DNA from: Adiantum capillus-veneris
Taxonomy: Eukaryota > Streptophyta > Polypodiopsida > Polypodiales > Pteridaceae
NCBI GenBank assembly: GCA_014529385.2
Contig: CM043959.1
Coordinates: 63,687,753 to 63,751,752 of the forward strand
Length of the DNA stretch: 64,000 nt
Direction: 5' to 3'
Below, in pieces: positions 1 to 9,676 of the stretch. Numbering within the stretch: the first letter of the stretch is position 1; the number at the start of each line of letters is the position of its first letter. The translations under genes and the position numbers were made by a program. Below the pieces are notes generated by a model that was given only the letters and a program-made list of their open reading frames with translations, did not search any database and was not told the origin of the DNA.

Positions 1-20
1 AGGGTGAAAATGGTACCAGA

Positions 21-380
21 TTTTGGCTTTAGGTATGTGAAACAATAGATATAAAGGAAATTTGAGATTTTGAGCTCCAAATTGGTTCAAACTTGGCTAG
101 TGGGCTTAACACATCATGTACTTGGATGTATGTGAAACAATAGATTTTGGCTTTAGGTATGTGAAACAATAGATATAAAGGAAATTTGAGATTTTGAGCT
201 CCAAATTGGTTCAAACTTGGCTAGTGGGCTTAACACATCATGTACTTGGATGTATGTGAAACAATAGATTTTGGCTTTAGGTATGTGAAACAATAGATAT
301 AAAGGAAATTTGAGATTTTGAGCTCCAAATTGGTTCAAACTTGGCTAGTGGGCTTAACACATCATGTACTTGGATGTATG
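21..380. repeat. 124-bp tandem repeat, 2.9 copies
   Basis: Units start at 21, 145 and 269 and are essentially identical, each beginning TTTTGGCTTTAGGTATGTG. The third copy runs out near 380, where the sequence passes into the palindrome-cored ~288-bp repeat. Near identity of the copies implies a recent local duplication. The 61-residue reading frames inside it simply repeat with the unit and are not genes. Confidence 0.95.
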
Positions 381-913
381 ATGGCAAAATATCAAAATTC
401 TCCCATTTTGGCTAGAAAGTAAATAATCGTGATTAAAAATTAGCTTTTCTATCAAAATCAACATGTTTTGGTACAAATTGGTTCTAGCCAATGTAAAGAC
501 CCTGTGTATGTGATATGAGGTGATATGGATCAAAAAAAGTGGTGTATAACTCAAATTTTGGCTTGTAAAGACTTCTTTGAGTTTTTTGGCAATTTTACAA
601 GTTATAGGTGCACATTTTGGCTCATACTTGATTTTTGGCATGTAATAGGTGTGTACACATGATAGGTGAGATGATGATACAATTTCCAAGCAAAAAAGGT
701 GCAATAGTAAATAATCGCGATTATTTACAGCAGTCACAATTTTCTTGCAAAACTTAAAATTTTGACCTACACACATTCTATACACCTAAAACAAGTCCTA
801 AATTGAATTTGGTCAAATTTGGTCTTGTCGGCATCACTTTGTGTTTTGTCGACTCTAAAATCACCATTTTTGTGATTACACTACCTGTTGAGTTGGTTTG
901 TCACTTGTGAGGC
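381..913. repeat. Palindrome-cored ~288-bp repeat, about two diverged units
   Basis: Two copies of a self-complementary core, consensus TAAATAATCRYGATTATTTA, lie at 420-439 (right arm decayed) and 708-727 (perfect), 288 bp apart. Flanking text such as TTCAAACTTGGCTAGTGGGCTTAA before the core resembles the units at 18.4-20.0 kb in the same orientation, so this is a second locus of the same family. The 143-residue minus-strand frame here (354-785) has no recognisable domain and I treat it as chance. Confidence 0.7.
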
Positions 914-1189
914 TTAGGAGTTGTCCGCAACATAGTCATGAAGCAACTCATCCAATTCTGGCTCATTTGGAGTCAGTTTGACCTCGCATGTTGAATTTGA
1001 CGCTTTGTAGCCTTCGAACCGCTTTTTGCTTTTTGAGGGCTCTGCTTGATTGATTTCACAAAACCAATCATATACATTGTATATAAACCTCGTAGGTAAG
1101 TTGTCTATGGAGTTAGAACCAAATTCTGGCATCTGCCAAAATTCTAGCTTTTCTACTAGGGACCCCCTTGACCCCTGCCGAATGGTCAA
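914..1189 (-). CDS. Hypothetical 91-residue ORF, possible exon or relic
   Basis: I do not recognise this protein. The frame is open for about 104 codons (upstream limit near 1228) and its composition looks protein-like: an aromatic middle (RFIYNVYDWFCEIN), a basic patch (SKSKKRF) and an acidic C-terminus (ELDELLHDYVADNS) before the stop. There is no clear in-frame ATG with a promoter, and no neighbour supports a function. It could be one exon of a host gene, a fragment of a transposon ORF, or chance. It lies between the palindrome repeat and the non-autonomous LTR element. Confidence 0.25.
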   Translation of the reverse strand: MTIRQGSRGSLVEKLEFWQMPEFGSNSIDNLPTRFIYNVYDWFCEINQAEPSKSKKRFEGYKASNSTCEVKLTPNEPELDELLHDYVADNS

Positions 1190-1599
1190 TTGATGATATA
1201 GAAAGGTTCTATTATGTTAGGGCATGCTACAATTCAAATCCCATCTGATTTGGTCGAGCTGACAGGCCGCTCTGGTCAGTTTTTGGTCGTAGGTCTTCGT
1301 GCATTGCTCGGATTCTAGGGGTTTAGACTAGCTATCGGCTGTACAAAATGGATCATTGATGAGTAAAGAACATACCCCTCATGTCTCGTGTGAGCTAGTG
1401 CTGAAAATAAGCAACTGTAGACTCCGGAAAGTATGCACGAAAGAGGTAAAAAAGCTCTCTCTGCAAAGGTGACAAGTGGAAATGAGGTTGTTCTAGCCTA
1501 TCTGGGATATCTATACCCGAACTTCCTGAACCATTTTTCCCGAGATTCCCTCGTGAGTCCTACTAGTCCGTGAAATCTATGTTAGCCTCAAAAAAAAAA
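1190..1599. other. No recognisable feature
   Basis: Unique-looking sequence between the hypothetical ORF and the LTR element. Minus-strand reading frames such as one containing REKWFRKFGYRYPR look faintly protein-like but are interrupted. A run of ten A's at 1590-1599 abuts the LTR. Confidence 0.4.
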
Positions 1600-1630
1600 T
1601 TGATCCGGACGGAGAGAGTGCATGTAGACG

Positions 1631-1706
<76 letters not shown>

Positions 1707-1816
1707 ACCATGATATGCAATCCCCAAAGTGTGTGGAGTGCACACACTGAGTACACTTATATAGTGGGGACTCCTAGCTATATATAGCACAGGGGTTGGT
1801 ATATATAGCTCCAACA
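1600..1816 (-). repeat. 3' LTR of the non-autonomous copia-type element
   Basis: Matches 4214-4376 except for a long (GA)n expansion and a few substitutions. The terminal TG expected at its outer end is missing and replaced by a run of A's. A TATATATAGC-type box lies near 1780-1790, in the U3 part. Confidence 0.85.
1635..1702. repeat. (GA)34 microsatellite inside the 3' LTR
   Basis: Sixty-eight bases of perfect GA dinucleotide. The equivalent position in the 5' LTR (4249-4262) has only (GA)7. LTRs are identical at insertion, so the difference arose afterwards. Confidence 0.97.
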
Positions 1817-1828
1817 CCCCCACTCAAA
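1817..1828 (-). promoter_or_regulatory. Polypurine tract
   Basis: On the minus strand TTTGAGTGGGGG directly precedes the LTR start TGTTGG, the classic copia plus-strand primer arrangement. Confidence 0.8.
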
Positions 1829-2275
1829 TAGGAGTCCCTAACTGTGGATGAAAAAACCCTTGGGGGTAGAAGGGAAAAACCCACAGCACCATATACATGC
1901 ACTGTTATGTTAACAATTATCAAAGTTTACAAAATACATCTTTCAGGAGCCACATCACTCCATAATATACAATGTGTGCTTTAAGCATCTTTGGAAGTTT
2001 AATAAACCTATATATACAATTGAGTTGATGCAAATTCTTCAATATCTTTGAGCAGCTTCAACATCTTTGAGACCCTGTACATGCTGCTTGATGTGACTTT
2101 TATCCTGTAAACAACATCAACTCAAGAAACATATCAAGATGTGAAGGTTAGAAATAATCACTCCACATTGTCCTTAGAGACGGTTCGCAATGCCGCTCTA
2201 GAGACAACATATAAACAAATGTAATGTCGACGCAATCATATGTGCACACATATAAACAATATTGACACAAAATAA

Positions 2276-2812
2276 ACGTGATGGGGTCACGTACGATGGC
2301 ATCATGTACCTCACCATGACAATAGAGATGCTTTCAACAAATATAAGAAAAATTATGGAATAGTAAACATCATCATGGCTTCACGTACCATGACATCATG
2401 GTCCTCACCATGACATTAGAGACGCTTTCCAAAAAAAATATCAAAAATTGTGCAATGGTTATGGTCATCATGGCTTCACGTTCCATGGCATCATGGTTCT
2501 TGCCATGGCATTAGTGATGCTTTTAACAAACTACGGAATAGTTTTTCTCATCATGGCTTCACGTACCATGGCATCATGATTCCCACCATGGAATTAGAGA
2601 CGCTCTAAAAAACTTTGAAATGAGAATAATCATCATGGCTTTAGGTACCATGGCATCAGAGACGCTTTAAACAAATAAAAACATTGAAATAGCAATAATC
2701 ATCATGGCTTTACGTACCTTGGAATCACGGTATTAACCATGGTATTAGAGACGCTCAGAAAAAACTTTGAGACAAAAATCATCATGGCTTTACGTACCAT
2801 GGCATCAAAGAT
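2276..2812. repeat. Minisatellite, about seven units of 69-95 bp
   Basis: The phrase CATCATGGCTTCACGTACC or a close variant recurs at about 2276, 2371, 2466, 2549, 2631, 2700 and 2781. Most units also carry an ATTAGAGACGCT phrase. Spacing shrinks from 95 bp to 69-83 bp along the array. Each unit has CCATGG/CATGATG text that is partly self-complementary. It lies in the interior of the non-autonomous element. Confidence 0.9.
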
Positions 2813-3422
2813 GCTAGTTGTGTGCAGAATCTGCAAAACCTCACGAGAATGATTAGTCAGTAGATAATGGCTTGGTAAATCTTGTCATATCTTGAACCAT
2901 GGATGAAGACGCATCATGTAACTTCATCCTACATCAGTAAAATAATCACTGCAATTACTTATGAAAATCAATGTATTTTTGAAATTGTTTTATGGTGGTC
3001 TGCAGGGGGTGACAAGCCCGACACACCATGACTACGATGTGATCATAAAAATAAAGATGTGTAATAGTCAGTTGTGGCAAGCATGGATGAATACCAACAT
3101 GAAGCAACATGCTTCCGTGCTCTTAAACCTTATCATCCTCTGACGCCATGCAATAGACCTTGCCACAACATCGATACCCAAGGAAGATTATTTGCAAAAT
3201 TTAGAGTTATGTAGACGCAAGAGTAGCCTTTTATGTTAGTGGGCAAGCAACTCAAAGCAAGGCTAACCAATCTAGATGATCAAGCAATTAGTTTTCGAGT
3301 CGTCACCCGCAAATATTAATTGTGTATTTGCATGTTGTTGACCCCCGATGCTCAGTGCTGTTTGGTAATTGGATAAAGCCGATATTTATATCAAGAGCAG
3401 GATGGTCACTGTTTGGTTATAA

Positions 3423-3587
3423 CTGGAGGGAGCAGGATGGGCACTACTTGGTAGCGTTGTAAAAGCAAGAGGGGAGACTTTTCACGAGGTTCATGCCCTC
3501 ATCTTCTCCCATGCTCAGGCCATCGTCCATCGTGATATTAAGCCCGACAACCTCAGATGCAGCCGCCTCATGTAAGTATTGCAAGTA
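3423..3587 (+). pseudogene. Captured protein-kinase catalytic-loop fragment
   Basis: One plus-strand frame contains AIVHRDIKPDNL (codons 3519-3554), an exact match to the eukaryotic protein-kinase catalytic loop HRDxKxxN: proton-acceptor Asp, Lys and metal-binding Asn are all present. Upstream in frame, RGETFHEVHALIFSH could correspond to the helix before the loop. The frame is preceded by a stop at 3420-3422 and ends at TAA in TCATGTAAGTATT. GTAAGT there matches a plant 5' splice donor, so the piece may be an exon plus the start of an intron. It lies antisense to the retroelement that contains it, as expected for a transduced host fragment. Which kinase family it came from cannot be told from some 50 codons. 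Confidence 0.65.
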
Positions 3588-3710
3588 CCTATAATAGTCG
3601 GCATGGGGCAGCCACCAAAGCGGAACTATAACTATCGGCCTCACAGGGACGCTGACACCGGTCTACAGTCCCATCCTAGATCATCGCCACTCGAACTGGT
3701 CCTGGCTAAT

Positions 3711-3792
3711 TTTCTTAAATTAGCCTGCAAGTAAAACGCTAAATATAACACCGTTTCTTAAATTAGCCTGCAAGTAAAACGCTAAATATAAC
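3711..3792. repeat. 39-bp direct duplication, period 43
   Basis: TTTCTTAAATTAGCCTGCAAG and the following bases through AAATATAAC occur at 3711-3749 and again at 3754-3792 with no change. Confidence 0.95.
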
Positions 3793-4199
3793 TCTTCGCG
3801 AGGTAGTACTGCTGCAGTTGATTTATGTTCCAAGTAGTCGCTTGTGCAGATACGAGCCTATTGCTCTGTAGGCAGTGATACAGGAGGGCAATCAGGTCAC
3901 AAAGGTTGCGGAACTTGCGTGCAAAAGAGAACCTGCTTGTATTTCATTGGTTTGGCTAGAAGACAAAACACCAATAGAAACCCTAGGGACATATGCTCCG
4001 TGCACACACAGCCATCTACCTTGTTTCTCCTTCTCGCTCATAAATTTCAAACCCGACAGATTGTAAGGTAACTATTCTAAAACCGACAGATTGTAACGTA
4101 CAAGAAAGACACTTAAGAAGAAATACGTAAAACTTATCTTCATGCTTGCAGCACAAGGAGTTTCCATAGCCGTAGCTCGATAGAGAACGCATGCGGTGA

Positions 4200-4211
4200 G
4201 CTCTGATACCA
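4200..4211 (-). promoter_or_regulatory. Primer-binding site, initiator-Met tRNA type
   Basis: The minus strand reads TGGTATCAGAGC immediately after the LTR end CAACA, matching the 3' end of plant initiator-Met tRNA. Confidence 0.9.
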
Positions 4212-4376
4212 TGTTGATCCGGACGGAGAGAGTGCATGTAGACGAGAGGAGAGAGAGAGAGATGACACCATGATATGCAATCCCCAAAGTGTGTGGAGTG
4301 CAGACACTGAGTACACTTATATAGTGGGGACTCCTAGCTATATATAGCACAAGGTTTGGTATATATAGATCCAACA
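4212..4376 (-). repeat. 5' LTR (165 bp) of the non-autonomous copia-type element
   Basis: Bounded by TGTTG and CAACA. It contains (GA)7 where the partner LTR has (GA)34. U3 holds a TATATATAGC-type box near 4340-4348. Confidence 0.88.
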
Positions 4377-4915
4377 AATTTCCCCGATTGGATTCCTACA
4401 GCTCATTCTGCAAGAATTTTACAAAAGTAGATATGGCCGCCTAGTTTAGGCTTCCCGCTTCCATCTTTCGATTTCATTGAAAACTTTTGTGCTTATCCGC
4501 CTTGTCTTTCTAATCACCACCGTGTCTCCCATTTTTCCATATGAGCTCCTTTGCTATTTATTATTAATTTTTTACCTGTTTATTGAAAAAATCAAAGAAA
4601 ATAACAAAATGCACTAAAAAAAGCAAAGTGAAAATCCAATAATTAAGAAAATCCATTGAAAAACACAGCTTTATTGTTTTTTGTTGGATTTTCCCTTTTT
4701 TAAGTCTTATTATCCATAAAAATGATGAAAAATAACCAAAAAGGACTATTTTTTAATGATTTTCAGATAGTATTTACACTATTTACACTCATCAAGAAGA
4801 TATTATCAGTGAATTTTTCCTTGATGATGAATTATAAGGACATTATTAGGTAATTTTGCAAAAAATCGCACGTTAACATCTAAATTTTTCCTCCCTCTTC
4901 AAACATTGCCCTTAA
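4377..4915. other. AT-rich spacer, nothing recognised
   Basis: Low-complexity AT-rich DNA with short A and T runs. No frame, repeat or element boundary can be supported. Confidence 0.5.
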
Positions 4916-5746
4916 TTACCTACTGCCCTGCCACCCCTCCTAGATGGCGTACTCCGGGACGATTGTGTGCATGGGTTGAATAGAGATGCTCAGAGATAGG
5001 TTCCTTGCTCAAAGATGCTCGTCTCTGTGCTTTGACCCTTGGACCTTTCTTTGGTTTTGTCGGTGATGTTTTGGGCACCCAGATTTGAATCGGCTTGTCC
5101 TTAAGCTGTGCTTTTGGTACCCAGATTTGCCTAACTCCTTGCATGCTACTTGTAGCATTTGCTTGTTGAGAGGATAGAGAAGATTGATTACTTCGTGTTT
5201 TGGTTTGCTGATTGCTTCCTTTCCATTCCTCCTTGCTTGGTGCAATTGGAACAATGAGTTGCCCTCCTTTAGGTGATATCTTGAGCTGATTTGTATCCCA
5301 ATATGGTACTGCTCTTTATGTCCGCATCCAAGGAATTCCAAGAATCATCGTCTCATTCATGTGTTCATCTCGTAAGCATAGAAATTGATGAGGACATGAA
5401 CATTCATGTACTATCGCGTTCAAGTTGACTACTCCCAATGTTGGGGTTGGGTTCTTGTTGCATCCTTTGATTGTCTCTATTCCTGTTGTCAAAGATTGAC
5501 TTGTTGCTTTCTTGTACGTGGAATAATTGACTGCATTTAATCTAGCTCCTATGTCGACCAAAGCATTTGTGCTATGATTGTTGACCTATACTTTGATGCG
5601 TAGGTCCATTCTTTCTAACCATTCATCATCTGTTAAAACTGCATCTTTAGGCAATTACCATTGTCGGTCATCTATTTCCAGAGTGTTGATGGGAATCGGT
5701 ATCTGTTGATTCCTAAGAGCATCTTTTTGTTTTAGTACCCGAAGTC
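4916..5746 (-). pseudogene. Ty3/gypsy gag-protease relic
   Basis: Minus-strand frames give a decayed retropepsin region: upstream text with NTLEIDDRQW and DEWLERMDLRIKV, then ALVDIGARLNAVN around the active site, then ETMILGIPWM, the usual end of gypsy protease (ILGMPWL in intact copies). The canonical active-site triplet D-S/T-G is D-I-G here. Several stops interrupt the frames. The part after 5340 towards the left (5009-5341 and lower) is lysine-rich and should lead into reverse transcriptase, but none follows; the relic ends near 4915. The copia 3' LTR at 5747 interrupts it on the right. Confidence 0.7.
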
Positions 5747-5974
5747 TGTTGGAATTAGGGTTGCAGAGAAACACACACAGCTTGGAGAAGACGAAGGAAG
5801 ATCAAGGCACACAATAGAGAGTGTGTTACTTAGTGTGCAATGGAAAGATTAGATAGCCCTAGAGTGATGGGCGTATATACAATGCACGGGGGAAAAAACC
5901 TCCTAAAGAGGGAAAAAATGCCCCGGCGGTCCTAGTGTGTTCACACACATCACTACCACAAGTATATGGTAACA
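5747..5974 (-). repeat. Copia 3' LTR, 228 bp
   Basis: Starts TGTTGGAATTAGGG and ends GGTAACA on the plus strand, a TG...CA structure. The adjacent inside sequence is a purine tract on the minus strand (CTCCAGGGGGGATT, 5975-5988), which fixes the boundary. Confidence 0.8.
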
Positions 5975-6049
5975 AATCCCCCCTGGAGTGATGTGGTGAA
6001 CGAGAGCTGGCACATGAGTAAAGGGAAGTGCCATGCCCTGAGGACAGGA

Positions 6050-7262
6050 TCAGTCCACAAAGGGGAGTAAGCCCAAAGCTTTGCGGAAAGCTTCAAGCTT
6101 CTCACGAGACAATGCCTTTGTGAAAAGATCTGCAAGGTTGTCCTGTGTTGGCACATAAGCCAAGCTGATCTCTCCTGCTGAGAGCCTCTCCCTGACATAG
6201 TGGTAATGCACCTCAATGTGCTTTGTGCGAGCATGAAAAACTGGGTTCCTCGCAACTGCCAATGCGCTCTGACTGTCAGTGTAGATAGTGTTGGCAGTGT
6301 CCTGTCCAACATCCAAGTCAGCCATAAGGCGTCTGAGCCATACACACTCAATTGTAGCTGTGAAGACTGCCCTATACTCAGCCTCACAACTCAAAGTGGC
6401 CACAGTAGGTTGCTTCTTGCTCAACCATGATATACATGAACTGCCAAGCATGAAACCAAAACCACTTGTGGACACTCGCGTGTCAAAACAACCAGCCCAA
6501 TCTGAGTCCGAAAAAGCATGTAAGTCTGGCGGCAATGATCCCCCCTTGGGATAAAACAAGCCAAGATGTAAAGTGCCACTAAGGTAGCTGAAAATCCTCT
6601 TGACAGCCTGCCAATGCTTAGACCCTGGGCTATGCATAAATCTGCTGACCTGCGAGACTGCAAACTGAATATCTGGCCTCGTGTTGCATACATAAATGAG
6701 GCAGCCAACAACAGTTTGGTAAAGAGTGACATCAGCAGGATCGCCAGCATCATGTAGACTCAACTTCAAACCTGTTTCCATGGGAGTGGCAATAGGTTTG
6801 CAATCCTCAAGTCCAAACTTACATAGCAATGTCTCTATGTAACTTTTCTGACACAAGGCAATACCACCATCACACTGCTTAAACTGTATACCCAAGTAAT
6901 GATGCAACAGCCCCAAATCTTTCATCTTGAAAGTAGCATTCAAATCAGCCTTAAATTCAGCAATATGTCTCTCATTTGGTCCAGTGATCAGCAAATCATC
7001 AACATAAAGAACCACAATGAGAAATACATCATCCTCACGCTTTACATACAATGTGATTTCTGTTGGACTGTTACGAAAGCCTCGTTTAACCAAATGAGTG
7101 TCAGCTTTCTCATACCAAGCACGAGGAGATTGCTTCAACCCGTACAAAGCCTTCTTACATTTGCACACTTTGTCCTCTTGTCCTTTTATGACAAAACCGC
7201 GAGGCTGCGTTACATAAACTTCCTCAAATATGTCACCATTCAAGAAAGCAGTAAGAAAACGG
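6050..7262 (-). pseudogene. Copia pol fragment: reverse transcriptase C-terminal part plus RNase H
   Basis: An open frame of about 400 codons without internal stops. Order from its N-terminus: TAFLNGDIFEEVYVTQPRGF (the conserved entry to copia RT), KALYGLKQSPRAWY, the catalytic LYVDDLLITG (YVDD), then GCLIYVCNTRPDIQFAV, and an RNase H domain with SDSDWAG, SCEAEYRAVF (canonical EAEY), YTDSQSAL and the terminal TKHIEVHYHYVRE...ADLFTKAL. Reverse transcription and RNA degradation would be its roles. It lacks the first part of RT, integrase and gag, so it cannot act alone. The frame is well preserved, suggesting truncation was recent. It ends just before the purine tract. Confidence 0.92.
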
Positions 7263-8330
7263 CGTAGATCATTCCTAGCCCTTCTCTTTCAGTGGTAGTG
7301 TAATTATTTTCTGCCATGTTCAACTGTTGGCTAGCATAAGAAATAGGAAAGTCCATTTTCTCGTCTCCTGGTTGAGCTAGTATACAACCTATGGAAAAAT
7401 TGGAAGCATCTACATGTATGTGGAATATCTTATTCCAATCTGGTGCTTTCAATATTGGAGCTGAAGTTAGAGCTTGCTTAAGCTTCATGAAGGATTCTTC
7501 ACATGCCTCTGTCCATTCAAAGTGTGTGATCAAGCTATACATGGGTTTTGCAATTATAGCGTACATGTAAATGAACCGTCTGTAATATCCATAATGCCCT
7601 ATGAAGGCTTGAACCCCCTTGACTGTTTTTGGTCTAGGAAAATCAACAATGACATGAAGTTTTTCAATATCAGTAGCTATGTCATTTTTAGACACTATAC
7701 GTCCAAAAACATTTCCTTGTCTACCCGTGAATGTGCACTTTTCAAGATTTAGGCAAATTCTATAAAGTCTACATTTTGCGATTACCTTTTTGAGGTGTTC
7801 AAAATGATCAACTCGGATTGATGAATGTAGACTTTAAAAGAGTGGCTCATCAATCTTTGAAAGGTGACTAGAGCATTAGTTAACCCAAAAGGCATACTCG
7901 ATAGACAAAAATACTTCATTCCGTTGCAAAAGCAGGTTTATGCTGATCTTTTGGGTCAATCAAAAGTTGATTGTATCCCAAAAAGCCATATAAGAAATTG
8001 TAAGGTTCTTTTCCTACAACTCATTCTAAAACATGCTCAGTTATTGGAAGATGAAAGTTTAATTGTAGCTGTATTCACTTTTTTGAGATTGACATACACT
8101 CATAATTTTCCATTCTTCTTGGGTACTACCACAATTGGAGACACCCAATCTGTGTGTTCAATTTCGTAAATCACTTCAGCTTCCTTTAGTTTCTCAATCT
8201 CTTCTTTGATTTTCCTAGAAAATGTTTCATTATATGTGTATGGCCTTTGTCTACTTGGTTTCACATCATCTCTCATGGGTATGGTATCTTGACAAATTTC
8301 TGGATCAACACCCTTGAGATCCTTGTAATA
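7262..8330 (-). pseudogene. Gypsy reverse transcriptase/RNase H relic
   Basis: Minus-strand frames read in order WVSPIVVVPKKNGKL (about 8090-8140), [13 protein letters not shown] (about 7880-7900), HFEHLKKVIAKCRLY with LEKCTF (7720-7800), then KTVKGVQAFIGHYGYYRRFI and an RNase H start with HVDASNFSIGCIL, ISYASQQLN and ERE in 7265-7695. This is the usual Ty3/gypsy RT-connection-RNase H order. Stops and frameshifts break the RT part; the catalytic xxDD stretch is not readable. The 7262-7695 block is still open. It is cut at 7262 by the copia fragment. Confidence 0.85.
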
Positions 8331-9502
8331 TCAAGCAAAGATATCTTGGTATTATTTTAGCAAGCTTAGCAAAAGATCTTCTTCTTTCCCTGTTAGGTCG
8401 TTTGTAATGTCGGCTCACCTAGGTTCTTCCCCTGGTTCAGCCAAGTCTATCTTTTTTGCATTCTCGTGCCCTTATGGTAGGACTCGCCTTGTTTTTGTAA
8501 TTCCCTAACAGGTTGTTCGACTATGATTTTTTTATCGTGGAGAGTATACTTTTTTTAATGTGAGGGAACACTCCTTACATCCTTACCATCCTCTTCCGTG
8601 GTTTCCATTTCGGTCGTATATATCTCCTTTAGATCTTTTTTCAACTCTTGATATTTCTTTTTCCGCTCAACTCGTGTCATGATTGGCCCCATGTCCTGTT
8701 TGTTTGGCTTTGCTTGAGTATCCTTCCTTGTTTTTCTCGATGTTTTTGACATTTCTAGTTTTTTGTATGAAGAATATATGCTAGTGATTTTTTCCTTGAC
8801 ACAATCATGTGCCTCTATCTGCATCAGGAATTGTGTTCTACTTGAGACTTATGGCATAGGTCGTGTTTTCATGTTTCTGGTGTCTCTTTTTCGTCTATAC
8901 CATTTTTGTCTTCTTGATTTCTCCTTAGGAAAGTCAAAAAACTTTTCCTCCCCTCCTTTCAAGAGTAGCTTAGCTCTCACATGTTCTTTTTCTTACCCCA
9001 AATCTTCTGAGGTAGTTGAGTGTTCTTCTAACTCATCTGTTGCATCATAGTAGAGGTCTGGAAAGACTTGCTGAGCTTTCATCAAGTCCTTGGGTTCATC
9101 TTTTTCATCTTCACTGTTGAGGGTTGAAATCATTTGGATGGGAATTATGTCGTAGCCATCCTCATTGCAAAATTGAGTAGGCATAGATGTATTCACACAT
9201 ATATCCATTGTCGCTAAAATTTGAGTCCACTCAAATGGCTCAAACAAATGCTTTGGAAAGGGTTTAGGTACATAGGCTTCGTCTGTGCAATCCCTTTCTA
9301 GAATACATTCTTCTCGTTTTAAACTCCCATTTTCTGAAGCTCCACACATCCAAATAGGAGTGCCTTTGTTTAACCAAGATGGAAGCTTAGTTTCAGCTGA
9401 AGACACTAAATCGAACTCTTGTATGGGTTTTTTCAAGACATCTCTATAAGTGTGATCTTTTAGATTTATGCTTCTCACGCTGTGTATTTCATTATCCAAC
9501 AC
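8331..9502 (-). pseudogene. Gypsy pol region upstream of RT, decayed
   Basis: The frame 8993-9502 (169 codons) begins inside LTR-like sequence (LDNEIHSVRS is the translation of an R/U5-like stretch) and continues as an acidic protein with PKPFPKHLFEPFEWTQI. It is followed to the left by lysine/glutamate-rich frames at 8555-8824. Position just 5' of the RT relic suggests the spacer between protease and RT of the same gypsy copy; gag and protease appear deleted so that pol abuts the LTR. No catalytic motif is seen, so assignment rests on position. Confidence 0.5.
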
Positions 9503-9671
9503 TTAATAATAACTTACAAAAAATTGTCTTTTATACCTTAGCCAAGGTTTTTGGTGGTCAAAACTAGTAATCTGGGAGTTCCACTAAAGATGGGTAATGA
9601 CAGGTTGATACAATCTGGAAGCTTGTAGCCCTGGCTCATCAATACAAGGTTTATCCAAAAATTAGCAGTTA
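9477..9671 (-). repeat. Remnant of an older gypsy 5' LTR, split by the next element
   Basis: The minus strand has CCTTGGCTAAGGTATAAAAG (9528-9547), identical over 20 bp to 17268-17287 in the plus-strand LTR downstream, followed in both by an ATTAAGT...TAATGAAATACACAGC block. It therefore looks like an LTR core promoter (TATA box) and transcription start. The LTR's other side should continue after 15735, but I cannot align it. Confidence 0.55.
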
Positions 9672-9676
9672 CAATA

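Larger units (their letters stand above)
1600..4376 (-). mobile_element. Non-autonomous copia-type LTR element with captured sequence
   Basis: Two LTR copies face the same way: 3' LTR at 1600-1816 and 5' LTR at 4212-4376. The element reads on the minus strand, because the purine tract lies just inside the left LTR (1817-1828) and the initiator-Met primer site just inside the right LTR (4200-4211). The LTR termini TGTTG...CAACA and this primer site are typical of Ty1/copia. The ~2.4-kb interior has no gag or pol; instead it has a tandem minisatellite and a protein-kinase fragment, so it must use another element's enzymes (a LARD/TRIM-like parasite). I see no target duplication: the right flank is AATTT, and the left end is replaced by poly-A, so the left end may be damaged. 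Confidence 0.8.
5747..7262 (-). mobile_element. 5'-truncated Ty1/copia element
   Basis: Comprises a 3' LTR (5747-5974), a purine tract and the C-terminal half of pol. It stops abruptly at about 7262, where the minus-strand copia text TAFLNGD meets gypsy RNase H. Gag, protease, integrase and the 5' LTR are missing. Target duplications cannot be judged because the 5' end is lost. Confidence 0.85.

Noticed and set aside
354-785. 143-residue minus-strand ORF
   Set aside because: Lies across repeat units with no domain, and related units at 18-20 kb do not keep the frame.
1563-1823. 86-residue ORF with a long Ser-Leu run
   Set aside because: The run is the translation of the (GA)n microsatellite; the rest is LTR.
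6899-7267. 122-residue plus-strand ORF
   Set aside because: Antisense shadow of the copia RT reading frame.
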